In this document: piece by piece, positions 43,122 through 51,645 of the stretch
Position numbering within the stretch: the stretch's first letter is position 1
How the letters are laid out: each line of letters begins with the position of its first letter
Origin: Streptomyces camponoticapitis
GTDB taxonomy: Bacteria; Actinomycetota; Actinomycetes; Streptomycetales; Streptomycetaceae
Length of the DNA: 64,000 nucleotides
NCBI RefSeq assembly: GCF_014646115.1
Contig: NZ_BMMV01000032.1
Location: 1 to 64,000, forward strand
Reading direction: 5' to 3'
Position numbers and translations under genes: made by a program
Notes under the pieces: model-generated
Told to the model about the DNA's origin: nothing
The model's database searches: none
Seen by the model: only the letters and a program-made list of their open reading frames with translations

Positions 43122-43748
43122 ATGCATGAGCAGTACCGCACCGTCGCCCGACGGGGTATCCACGAGACCGAGGTCAACCGGTCGCGCTTCATCTGCGCGC
43201 TCGCCCCCGCCACCACCGAAGAGGAGGCGCAGGCCTTCGTCGCCGCCGTACGCCGGGAACACCCCACCGCCACACACAACTGCTTCGCCTACGTGATCGG
43301 CGCCGAAGCCTCCGTACAGAAGGCGAGCGACGACGGGGAGCCCGGTGGTACGGCCGGTGCGCCCATGCTGCAGATGCTGATGCGCCGGGACGTGCGGTAT
43401 GTCGTCGCCGTCGTCACCCGCTACTACGGAGGCGTGAAGCTCGGCGCGGGAGGGCTGATCCGTGCGTACGGCGGCGCGGTCGGCGAAGCCCTCGACGCGG
43501 TCGGCACCGTCACCCGGCAGCGCTACCGGCTGGCCACGATCATCGTCGACCACCACCGGGCCGGAAAGCTGGAGAACGAACTCCGGGCCACCGGCCGCGC
43601 CGTACGCGACGTGCGGTACGCGGAGATAGTGACCATCGGGATCGGACTGCCGGACGCCGACGTCGACGCCTTCCGGGCCTGGCTCGCCGACACCACCGCC
43701 GGAACCGCCTTGCTGGCACTGGGCGGTGAAGCGTACGGCGACGTGTGA
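43122..43748 (+). CDS. IMPACT/YigZ family protein
   Basis: A 208-residue two-domain protein. The N-terminal UPF0029 domain includes EVNRSRFICALAPATTEEEA, HNCFAYVIGAEA and the signature TRYYGGVKLGAGGLIRAYGG; the C-terminal DUF1949 ferredoxin-like domain ends VGTVTRQRYRLATIIVDHH and onwards. Bacterial members (YigZ/YvyE) resemble the eukaryotic translation regulator IMPACT, but their role is not settled. Stands just upstream of sbcD (gap 48 bp) on the same strand and may be cotranscribed with it. Confidence 0.93.
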   Translation: MHEQYRTVARRGIHETEVNRSRFICALAPATTEEEAQAFVAAVRREHPTATHNCFAYVIGAEASVQKASDDGEPGGTAGAPMLQMLMRRDVRYVVAVVTRYYGGVKLGAGGLIRAYGGAVGEALDAVGTVTRQRYRLATIIVDHHRAGKLENELRATGRAVRDVRYAEIVTIGIGLPDADVDAFRAWLADTTAGTALLALGGEAYGDV

Positions 43749-43796
43749 GCCGGAAGCCACCCGTGATGTCCGACCCCACCGTTACTCTCAAGGATC

Positions 43797-44963
43797 ATGA
43801 GATTCCTGCACACGTCGGACTGGCACCTGGGACGGTCCTTCCACCGGGTCAGCCTTCTCGACGCACAGGCGGCCTTCCTCGACCATCTCGTGGCGACCGC
43901 GCTGACGCGGGAGGTGGACGCGGTCCTGGTGGCGGGCGACGTGTACGACCGGGCGGTGCCGCCGCTCTCCGCCGTTGAGCTCTTCGACCGGGCCCTGCAC
44001 CGGCTCGCCGAGGCGCGCGTGCCCACGGTGATGATCTCCGGGAACCATGACTCGGCCCGCCGCCTCGGCGTCGGCGCCGGTCTCATCGACCACGCGGGCA
44101 TCCATCTGCGCACCGACCCGGCGCGGTGCGCCACCCCCGTCGTGCTCCCCGACGTCCATGGCGACGTGGCCTTCTACGGACTGCCGTACCTCGAACCGTC
44201 CCTGGTCCGCGAGGAGTTCAAAGCCGCGAAGGCCGGACACGAGGCGGTGCTCGCAGCGGCGCTCGACCGCGTACGGGCCGACCTCGCCCAACGCCCGCAC
44301 GGCACCCGCTCCGTGGTCCTCGCGCACGCCTTCGTGGCCGGCGGCGCCGCCAGCGACAGCGAGCGAGACATCACCGTCGGCGGCGTGTCCGCCGTGCCCA
44401 CCGGCACGTTCGACGGTGTGGACTACGTCGCCCTCGGCCATCTGCACGGCTCGCAGGCACTCACCGAACGCGTCCGCTACTCCGGTTCACCCCTCGCGTA
44501 CTCCTTCTCCGAGACCGACCACCGCAAGACCATGTGGCTCGTGGACCTCGGCCCCGGCGGCGAGATCGAGGCCGAACGGATCGACTGCCCCGTGCCACGC
44601 CCGCTGGCCCGCCTCCGGGGGGCCCTCGCCGACCTCCTGGACGACCCGGCGCTCACCCGCCACGAACAGGCCTGGATCGAGGCGACACTCACCGACCCCG
44701 TGCGTCCCGCCGAACCCATGGCACGCCTCGCCGAGCGCTTCCCGCACACCCTCAGCCTCGTCTTCGACCCCGACCGGGGCGACGAGGACACCGTCACGTC
44801 CTACGCGCAGCGCCTCGAAGGCCGCAGCGACCAGGAGATCGCCGAGGACTTCGTCGCGCACGTACGGGGCGGGGCCGGGCCCGACGACCGGGAGCGGACC
44901 GTGCTGCGCGGCGCCTTCGACCACGTACGGGTCGAGAACGCCGTGCGCGAGGTGACCGGATGA
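43797..44963 (+). CDS. sbcD: exonuclease subunit SbcD
   Basis: Mre11-type nuclease, 388 residues, that with SbcC cleaves DNA hairpins and protein-blocked ends. The metallophosphoesterase motifs are in order: TSDWHLGRSF (I), AGDVYDRAVPP (II), SGNHDSARRL (III), VLAHAFVAGG (IV) and GHLHGSQAL (V). SGSPLAYSFSE is the family's post-motif segment. The C-terminal capping region follows. Its stop overlaps the sbcC start (ATGA at 44960-44963). Confidence 0.96.
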   Translation: MRFLHTSDWHLGRSFHRVSLLDAQAAFLDHLVATALTREVDAVLVAGDVYDRAVPPLSAVELFDRALHRLAEARVPTVMISGNHDSARRLGVGAGLIDHAGIHLRTDPARCATPVVLPDVHGDVAFYGLPYLEPSLVREEFKAAKAGHEAVLAAALDRVRADLAQRPHGTRSVVLAHAFVAGGAASDSERDITVGGVSAVPTGTFDGVDYVALGHLHGSQALTERVRYSGSPLAYSFSETDHRKTMWLVDLGPGGEIEAERIDCPVPRPLARLRGALADLLDDPALTRHEQAWIEATLTDPVRPAEPMARLAERFPHTLSLVFDPDRGDEDTVTSYAQRLEGRSDQEIAEDFVAHVRGGAGPDDRERTVLRGAFDHVRVENAVREVTG

Positions 44964-47900
44964 GACTCCACCGGCTGACCATCACCGCCTTCGGCCCCTT
45001 CGCCGACACCCAGGAGGTCGACTTCGACACCCTCCGCGCCGCGGGGATCTTCCTCCTGCACGGTGCGACGGGCGCCGGAAAGACCTCCGTTCTCGACGCC
45101 GTCTGCTACGCGCTGTACGACGCCGTGCCGGGCGCGCGCCAGCTCAAGGGCGGCGCCGCCAAGGACGCCTCGCTGCGCAGTGACCACGCGCCGGCGGGCA
45201 CCTACACCGAGGTCCAGCTCGAACTGACCCTCGGCGAGCGGCGGTTGGAGATCACCCGCCGCCCGGCGCAGACACGCCCCAAGAAGCGCGGCACCGGCGT
45301 CACCACCGAGAAGGCGCAGAGCCTGCTGCGGGAGTACGACACCCCGGGCACCGGCTGGCGCGCGCTGAGCCGCTCCCACCAGGAGATCGGCGAGGAGATC
45401 GGCCAGCTGCTCGGCATGAGCCGGGAGCAGTTCTGCCAGGTCGTCCTCCTGCCGCAGGGCGACTTCGCGCGCTTCCTGCGCGCCGACGCCGAGGCGCGCG
45501 GCAAGTTGCTCGGCCGTCTCTTCGACACCCGCCGGTTCGCCGCCGTGGAGGACCGGCTCGCCGAGTTGCGCAGGGGCGCCGAACAGCAGGTACGGGCCGG
45601 GGACGAGCGGCTGCTCGGCGTCGCGCAGCGCATCGCCCAGGCGGCCGGCGCGGGCGGCGAACAGCCCCTGCCCGCACAGCATCCCGGCGACCCGGGCCTC
45701 GCCCCCGCCGTGCTGGCATGGGCGGCCGTCGCCCGCTCCACGGCGTACGAGCACGCGGACATCGCCGAGTCGGCCCTCGCGGGCGCCGAGAGCGGGCAGG
45801 CGGCGGCGCGCCGGCTGCTCGACTCGACACGTGAACTGGCCAGGCTGCAACAGCGGTTCGCCGACGGACAGCGACGGGCCGAGGCCCTCGAAGCCCGCCG
45901 TCCTCAGTACGAGGCGGCGCGGGCCCGGCTGGAACGGGCACGCAAGGCCGACCGGGTGGCCCCCGCCCTCACCCTGCGCGAGGACGCGGAGCGCGCGCAC
46001 CGCACGGCCGCCACCGCACTCGACCGGGCACGCGCCCGCCTGCCCGCCGAGCTCACCGACACCGGCGCCGACCATCTCTCCGCCCTGGAGCGGAAGATGA
46101 TCGAGGAGCTGGGCCGGGTCGACGCCGCCCGGGGCGCCGAGCGGCGCAGCGCCGAGATCGGCCGTGAGCGCGCCGAGCTGGACCGCCAGGCACGCGCCGA
46201 CGAAGAGCTGCTGGCGGACGCCGCGGGTTGGCTCGCCGACTGGGACGCCACCCGCCGGGGACACCAGGAACGGATCGAGACGGCCCAGGAGGCAGCCACC
46301 CGCGCCGAACAGCTCGCGGGACAAATCGAACCGGCGCGCGGGCAACTCGCCGCCGCCCGCTCGCGCGACGCGCTCGAAGCACGGGCCGCCACGTCGCGGG
46401 GCCTCCTCAACAGCGCCCGCGAGCGCGCCAACGAGGCCAAGGAGACCTGGCTCGACCTGCGGGAGCGCCGGCTGCGCGGCATCGCCGCCGAACTCGCCGC
46501 CGGTCTCGTGCCCGGAGAGCCCTGCGCGGTCTGCGGCTCCGCCGACCACCCGGCCCCCGCGCGCCCCGGAGCGGGCCAGGTCGACCAGGCGGCGGAGGAC
46601 GCCGCGTCCGCCGCCTCGCGGAGCGCCGAGGAGGCGGTGGCGGCGGCCGAGCGCGAACACGCCTCCGTACGAGAGGAGTACGCGGCCGCCCGGTCGACGG
46701 CCGGGGGATCCACCGTCGCCGAACTGGCCGCGCTCACCGAGCGCCTGTCCCGCGAGCACGCCGAGGCGCACCGCCTCGCGGCCGGCACGCACGCGGCCCG
46801 CGAGGCGCTCGACCGCGCCGAGCGGGAGCGCGAGGACCGGCTCACCGCACAGCAGTCGGCCGAGAACCGCGTCGCGGCCCGTACCTCACGGCGTGAGGCG
46901 CTCGATCGCGAACAGACCGCCCTCGAATCGGAACTCGTCCGCGCCCGGGGCGACGCCGGCAGCGTGGCCGCGAACGCCGATCGGCTGGCGGACAGGGCAC
47001 GGCGGCTCGCCGAGGCGGCCGACGCCGTGAGGGACTTCGACACCACGGCACAGCGGCTCAAGGACGGCGACGACCGGCTCGCGGACGCCGCCTTCCGGGC
47101 CGGGTTCGACACCCCGCGCGAGGCGGCGGCGGCCATGCTCCCCGAGGTGGAACAACGCGGACTGACCCACCGGATGGACGACTGGCAGGCCGAGGCGGCC
47201 ACCGTCGCCGACCGGCTCGCCGAGTCCGACGCGCGCGACGCCGCCGAGCGACCGCCCGCCAGGCTGGACGCGGCGCTCGTGTCGTACGAGACGGCCGAGT
47301 CGGCGCTGCGCGCCGCGTCCTCGGCGCTCGACGGGGCCCGGGCCCGGAGCGCCCAGCTGACCGGCCTGTCCCGGCAGGCCGAGGAGGAGGTACGGCGCCT
47401 CGGCCCCCTCCGTACGGAGTACGAGCGGGTGGCCCGCCTCGCCGCGCTCACCGCCGGCACGTCCACCGACAACGACCGCAAGATGCGCCTGGAGTCGTAC
47501 GTCCTGGCCGCCCGGCTCGAACAGGTCGCCGCGGCGGCCACCGCGCGGCTGCTGCGCATGTCCTCGGGCCGCTACACCCTGGTCCACTCGGACGCGAGAG
47601 GCGGTGGCGGGAAGCGGTCCGGACTCGGACTCCATGTGGTCGACTCCTGGACGGGCAGTGCGCGGGACACGGCGACCCTCTCGGGAGGCGAGACGTTCTT
47701 CGTCTCCCTCGCGCTCGCCCTCGGCCTCGCCGACGTCGTCACCGACGAGGCGGGCGGCGCGCGCCTGGACACCCTCTTCATCGACGAGGGCTTCGGCAGC
47801 CTGGACGACCAGACGCTGGACGAGGTCCTGGACGTGCTGGACTCGCTGCGCGAACGCGACCGCAGTGTCGGGATAGTCAGCCATGTCGCCGACCTGCGCC

Positions 47901-47983
47901 GCCGGATCCCCACCCAACTGGAGGTGACGAAGTCACGGCGGGGCTCGACGGTCAGTCTCCGTACGGGTGGCACCGACGGCTGA
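44960..47983 (+). CDS. sbcC: exonuclease subunit SbcC
   Basis: Rad50-type SMC-like ATPase of 1,007 residues. Walker A is HGATGAGKTSVLD (about residues 30-42), the Q-loop region FCQVVLLPQGDFARFLRA follows, two long coiled-coil arms flank the zinc hook CAVC (Cys522 and Cys525), and the C-terminal head has the ABC signature LSGGETFFVSLALAL and Walker B LDTLFIDEGFGSLD. Works with SbcD, to which it is translationally coupled. The coiled-coil arms are very rich in Ala, Arg and Glu, as expected in high-GC genomes. Confidence 0.96.
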   Translation: MRLHRLTITAFGPFADTQEVDFDTLRAAGIFLLHGATGAGKTSVLDAVCYALYDAVPGARQLKGGAAKDASLRSDHAPAGTYTEVQLELTLGERRLEITRRPAQTRPKKRGTGVTTEKAQSLLREYDTPGTGWRALSRSHQEIGEEIGQLLGMSREQFCQVVLLPQGDFARFLRADAEARGKLLGRLFDTRRFAAVEDRLAELRRGAEQQVRAGDERLLGVAQRIAQAAGAGGEQPLPAQHPGDPGLAPAVLAWAAVARSTAYEHADIAESALAGAESGQAAARRLLDSTRELARLQQRFADGQRRAEALEARRPQYEAARARLERARKADRVAPALTLREDAERAHRTAATALDRARARLPAELTDTGADHLSALERKMIEELGRVDAARGAERRSAEIGRERAELDRQARADEELLADAAGWLADWDATRRGHQERIETAQEAATRAEQLAGQIEPARGQLAAARSRDALEARAATSRGLLNSARERANEAKETWLDLRERRLRGIAAELAAGLVPGEPCAVCGSADHPAPARPGAGQVDQAAEDAASAASRSAEEAVAAAEREHASVREEYAAARSTAGGSTVAELAALTERLSREHAEAHRLAAGTHAAREALDRAEREREDRLTAQQSAENRVAARTSRREALDREQTALESELVRARGDAGSVAANADRLADRARRLAEAADAVRDFDTTAQRLKDGDDRLADAAFRAGFDTPREAAAAMLPEVEQRGLTHRMDDWQAEAATVADRLAESDARDAAERPPARLDAALVSYETAESALRAASSALDGARARSAQLTGLSRQAEEEVRRLGPLRTEYERVARLAALTAGTSTDNDRKMRLESYVLAARLEQVAAAATARLLRMSSGRYTLVHSDARGGGGKRSGLGLHVVDSWTGSARDTATLSGGETFFVSLALALGLADVVTDEAGGARLDTLFIDEGFGSLDDQTLDEVLDVLDSLRERDRSVGIVSHVADLRRRIPTQLEVTKSRRGSTVSLRTGGTDG

Positions 47984-48065
47984 GGGGTCCGACCGGGGCG
48001 CCGCGTCGCCGGGCCCGCCGGAATCCGTATGACAGCTCCCCGGCGGCCGACCATGATGGGTGACC

Positions 48066-49013
48066 ATGCCTCAACTTCCCCAGCCCGGCGCCGAATCCCT
48101 GCGCCGTGAGCACATGCCCCTGCGGGGCCGTACCGCCCTCGTCACCGGCGCCAGCCGGCGCTCCGGCATCGGGTACGCCGTGGCCCGGCGGCTCGCCGCG
48201 TACGGCGCGAGCGTCTACCTCCACCACCATGTGCCGCACGACGAGACGCAGCCCTGGGGAGCGGACCCCGACGGGCCCGACGGAGTCGCCGCCGGGGTCC
48301 GCGAAGCCCTCGGCTTTCCGGGCGCCACCGTGGCGCACGGGCCCGGTGACCTGTCCGACCCCGAGGGTCCGGCCGAGGTCTTCGCGGCGGCCCGCGAGGC
48401 GCTCGGCGGAGTGGTCGACATCCTGGTGGCCAACCACGCCCGCAGCGGCGGCGACGGCACCCTCTGGGAGATCGACGCGGACATGCTCGACGCGCACTGG
48501 GCGACCAACACCCGCTCCGTGATCCAACTGGTCCAGGAGTACGCCAAGGCCCGCGTCGCCCATCCGGTGCGGATCAGGCACGGCAGCCGCGTCGTGATGA
48601 TGACCTCCGGCCAGAACCTGCGGGGCGGCATGCCCGGGGAGATCGCCTACAGCCTGTCCAAGGGCGCCCTCGCCTCGGCGACCCATACCCTGGCCGCCTC
48701 GCTCGGCCACGCCGGGATCACGGTCAACACGGTCAACCCGGGCCCCGTGGACACCGATTACCTCACCGGCGAGGCGTACGACCGGATCGCCGGGATGTTC
48801 CCGGCCGGGCGGTGGGGGATGCCCGACGACCCGGCGCGGCTGATCGCCTGGCTCGCCACGGACGAGGCCGCGTGGATCACCGGCCAGGTCATCAACTCGG
48901 AGGGCGGCTTCCTGCTGAGCGGCGAGAACTTCACCCCCGTACCGGGCGGCCCCTGGCCCCGGGGACGCCCGGCGGACCTGCCACGCCCGCTCCCGGACGG
49001 AGGGACGGTCTAG
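48066..49013 (+). CDS. short-chain dehydrogenase, SDR with atypical NNAG position
   Basis: A 315-residue SDR. The cofactor motif has an insertion (TGASRRSGIG rather than TGxxxGIG), the NNAG site reads ANHARSG, and the catalytic Tyr/Lys pair is in YSLSKGA, preceded by MMTSGQNLRGG in place of the usual Ser-containing strand. GQVINSEGGFLLSGE is the C-terminal dimer segment. ATG at 48066 is used; GTG at 48060 is also possible. The protein runs about 35 residues past the normal SDR end, with a Pro/Arg-rich tail, and its TAG stop lies exactly at the left end of a MITE-like repeat. The original C-terminus may have been replaced on insertion. Confidence 0.85.
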   Translation: MPQLPQPGAESLRREHMPLRGRTALVTGASRRSGIGYAVARRLAAYGASVYLHHHVPHDETQPWGADPDGPDGVAAGVREALGFPGATVAHGPGDLSDPEGPAEVFAAAREALGGVVDILVANHARSGGDGTLWEIDADMLDAHWATNTRSVIQLVQEYAKARVAHPVRIRHGSRVVMMTSGQNLRGGMPGEIAYSLSKGALASATHTLAASLGHAGITVNTVNPGPVDTDYLTGEAYDRIAGMFPAGRWGMPDDPARLIAWLATDEAAWITGQVINSEGGFLLSGENFTPVPGGPWPRGRPADLPRPLPDGGTV

Positions 49014-49185
49014 GTCGTGTCTTCGAAGTAGCCGTCCGCCCGCAGGGCGGGGCCCGCGGCGGCTGGTGCGGTGCATCGCGAGGCGGAGGATCGTCCTCGT
49101 ACTGGGCGTACTTGGACGGCTCCGACAACGCGGCGAGGTGCCGTGCCAGGCGTCGCGGGCCAGGCGGGACTTTGAAGACACGACC
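49013..49185. mobile_element. MITE-like element with 17-bp terminal inverted repeats
   Basis: GGTCGTGTCTTCGAAGT at 49013-49029 is mirrored at 49169-49185 with one mismatch (ACTTTGAAGACACGACC), enclosing 139 bp. No transposase gene is inside. The size and repeat form fit a miniature element mobilised in trans by an IS of the kind with GTCGTGTCTTC-type ends. The 3' stop codon of the SDR gene shares its last base with the left end. A target duplication could not be recognised. Confidence 0.55.
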
Positions 49186-49358
49186 TGGGACCCCGGGGCC
49201 CCTGGCCCCGGTGGCCGGGGCGAGCGCGGTGAACAGCTCCGTCGTCCCGTGAAGTCCTTCGGACTCGGCCGCACGTGGTCGTGAGAGGCCACCGGGGCGC
49301 CCGCAGGTCTGGAGTCGTACGAGCGGGCACCCGGCGCCGTGACGCCGGGCGCCGCGGC
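49186..49358. other. non-coding spacer after the MITE
   Basis: No convincing gene was seen between the MITE-like element and the DUF885 gene. A short stem, CCCGGCG (49330-49336) with CGCCGGG (49343-49349), lies just beyond the DUF885 stop and may act as its terminator. Confidence 0.4.
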
Positions 49359-51041
49359 TCAGAGCTTGGACAGCTCGTCCACCAGATCGTCCAGTCCCAG
49401 CGAACCCTGCGACAGCGCCGCCATGTGCCACGCCTTCGCGTCGAACGCGTCGCCGTGCCGCTCGCGCGCGTTCGCGCGGCCCAGCAGCCACGCCCGCTCA
49501 CCCAGCTTGTAGCCGATCGCCTGGGCGGGCATCGACAGATAGCGGGTCAGCTCGCTCTCCACGAACTCCGCCGGCCTGCCGCTGTGCATACCGAAGAACT
49601 CCTGCGCCAGAGCGGGCGTCCAGCGCTCACCCGGATGGAACGGCGAGTCCTCGGGGATCTCCAGCCCCAGATGCATGCCGATGTCCACGATGACCCGGCA
49701 GGCCCGCATCATCTGCGCGTCGAGATAGCCGAGCCTGCGCTCCGCGTCCGGCAGGAAGCCCAGCTCGTCCATCAGCCGCTCCGCGTAGAGCGCCCAGCCC
49801 TCGGCGTTCGCGCTGACACCGCCCACGGACGCCTGGTAGCGGGAGAGCTGGTCGGCCACATGGGTCCACTGCGCGATCTGCAGGTGATGGCCGGGGACGC
49901 CCTCGTGGTACCAGGTCGAGACCAGGTCGTACACCGGGAACCGCGTCTCACCCATCGTCGGCAGCCAGGTGGTGCCGGGACGGGAGAAGTCCTCCGAGGG
50001 GCCGGTGTAGTACGGCGCCGCCGCGCCCCCGGGCGGGGCGATGCGGGACTCCACCTTCCTTACCCGGTCGGCGAGTTCGAAGTGCGTGCCGTCCAGCGCC
50101 TCGATGGCCTCGTCCATCAGGGACTGGAGCCACTCGCGTACCTCGTCCACCCCCTCGATGTGCTCTCCGTGTTCGTCGAGATGGGCCAGCGCCTCCCAGG
50201 GGGACGCGCCGGGCAGGATCTTGGCGGCCTCGGCGGTCATCTCGGCGTAGAGCCGGTGGTACTCGGACCAGCCGTAGGCGTATGCCTCGTCCAGATCGAG
50301 GTCGGTGCCGTTGAAATACCGCGACCAGCGGGCGTAGCGCTCACGGCCCACGGTGTCGGGCGCGGACTCGACGGCCGGCGCGTACACGTCGCGCATCCAG
50401 TCGCGCAGTTCGACGACGGCGCCGGTGGCGGCGACCGCCGCCGCGTCCAGCTCCGTACGCAGCGATTCGGGCCCGGCCGAGGCGAACTCCTCGAACCAGC
50501 CGCGGCCGTCGCCCGCCCACTCCGTGAGCTGGGTGACGAAGGTCGCGGTCGGCCGGGGCCCGCCCAGCAGCTTCCGCTCCAGGCCGAGGGCCAGCGACTC
50601 GCGGAACCCGTTCAGCGCGGCCGGTACGGCGCGCAGGCGCTGGGCCACAGCCGCCCAGTCCTCGTCCGTCTCGGTGGGCGTCACGGTGAAGATCTCGCGG
50701 ACGGAGTGGGCGGGGGAGTGGATGTTGCTGACGGCGCGCAGATGCTCCTGGGCGTCGTGGACGGCGAGTTCGGCGGTCAGCCGTTCGCGGAGAAGCCTCG
50801 CGCAGCGGCGTTCCTGGTCGCTGTCGGCTCCCGGCAGCTTCGTCGCGATGTCGAGTTCGGCGAGAGTCTCGCGGGCGAGGTCGGCGAGCGCCCGCGCTCC
50901 GGCCGGTGAGTAGTCGGGAAGGCGGCTGGAACTGGCCGCGACGCCCAGGAAGGTACCGGTGATCGGATCGAGTTCGATGAGTGCGTCGACATAGGCGTCG
51001 GCGACCTGGCGGGGCAGCGCGCTGCTGGAAGTGTCTGGCAT
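49359..51041 (-). CDS. DUF885 family protein, metallopeptidase-like
   Basis: A soluble protein of 560 residues of the DUF885 family. It carries the thermolysin-like zinc motif HEGVPGHHLQ (about residue 378), whose two His flank a Glu-containing helix region, and the later EGWALYAERLMDELG supplies the third ligand Glu. PYYTGPSEDFSRPGTTWLP and the GERAWLLGRANA helix near the end are typical. No signal peptide is visible, so it is probably cytoplasmic. The family is predicted to hold M32/M3-like peptidases, but activity is mostly unproven. ATG at 51041 is preferred, with GAGAGG nine bases upstream; GTG/ATG at 51050 is alternative. Confidence 0.9.
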   Translation of the reverse strand: MPDTSSSALPRQVADAYVDALIELDPITGTFLGVAASSSRLPDYSPAGARALADLARETLAELDIATKLPGADSDQERRCARLLRERLTAELAVHDAQEHLRAVSNIHSPAHSVREIFTVTPTETDEDWAAVAQRLRAVPAALNGFRESLALGLERKLLGGPRPTATFVTQLTEWAGDGRGWFEEFASAGPESLRTELDAAAVAATGAVVELRDWMRDVYAPAVESAPDTVGRERYARWSRYFNGTDLDLDEAYAYGWSEYHRLYAEMTAEAAKILPGASPWEALAHLDEHGEHIEGVDEVREWLQSLMDEAIEALDGTHFELADRVRKVESRIAPPGGAAAPYYTGPSEDFSRPGTTWLPTMGETRFPVYDLVSTWYHEGVPGHHLQIAQWTHVADQLSRYQASVGGVSANAEGWALYAERLMDELGFLPDAERRLGYLDAQMMRACRVIVDIGMHLGLEIPEDSPFHPGERWTPALAQEFFGMHSGRPAEFVESELTRYLSMPAQAIGYKLGERAWLLGRANARERHGDAFDAKAWHMAALSQGSLGLDDLVDELSKL

Positions 51042-51084
51042 GGGCCACATCCTCTCCGAGCGAGGACCGCGCCGTCACCCCGCT

Positions 51085-51585
51085 TCAGGGCCGCGTCGTC
51101 GGCTGATTGGCTGATGAAGGGGGCATAAGGGGACCGCAGTCCCACTGCTGGAAGACCAATCGCGTCTCGACACGGGCCACTTCGGGCCGTGAGGTGAATT
51201 CGTCCACCACGAGCCGCTGGAGGTCCGCGGTGTCCGCCACCGCCACATGGACCAGATAATCGTCGGGCCCCGTCAGATGGAACAGCGCGCGGGACTCGGG
51301 CAGGCCGCGTATTCGCTCCACGAACGGTCTGATCAGCTCACGGCGGTGCGGCCGGACCTGCACGGACAGCAGGGCCTGGAGCCCACGGCCGATTTTGGCC
51401 GGATCGAGGCGCAGCTGATGCCCCAGGATCACCCCGGACCGCCGCAGCCTCGCCACCCGGTCCAGACAGGTCGACGCGGCCACCCCGACCTCGGCGGCGA
51501 TCTCCCGGTAGGTGGTCCGTGCGTCGTTCTGCAGCAGGCGAAGAATGTGCAGATCGACCGGGTCAAGGACGACTGACTCGCTCAT
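51085..51585 (-). CDS. Lrp/AsnC family transcriptional regulator
   Basis: A 166-residue regulator: N-terminal winged HTH (LDPVDLHILRLLQNDARTTY, REIAAEVGVAASTCLDRVAR) and C-terminal RAM effector domain (LLSVQVRPH, FHLTGPDDYLVHVAVADTAD). Proteins of this group usually bind amino acids and regulate adjacent amino-acid genes. It is divergent from a trans-sulfuration-type PLP enzyme with 60 bp between the starts, and thus probably controls that enzyme. Confidence 0.95.
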   Translation of the reverse strand: MSESVVLDPVDLHILRLLQNDARTTYREIAAEVGVAASTCLDRVARLRRSGVILGHQLRLDPAKIGRGLQALLSVQVRPHRRELIRPFVERIRGLPESRALFHLTGPDDYLVHVAVADTADLQRLVVDEFTSRPEVARVETRLVFQQWDCGPLMPPSSANQPTTRP

Positions 51586-51645
51586 CCGGCGAACGTAGCA
51601 CGGAGGATCCCCCGCGCTTCCCGGTGGATGTTCAGAGTGGGGGCC

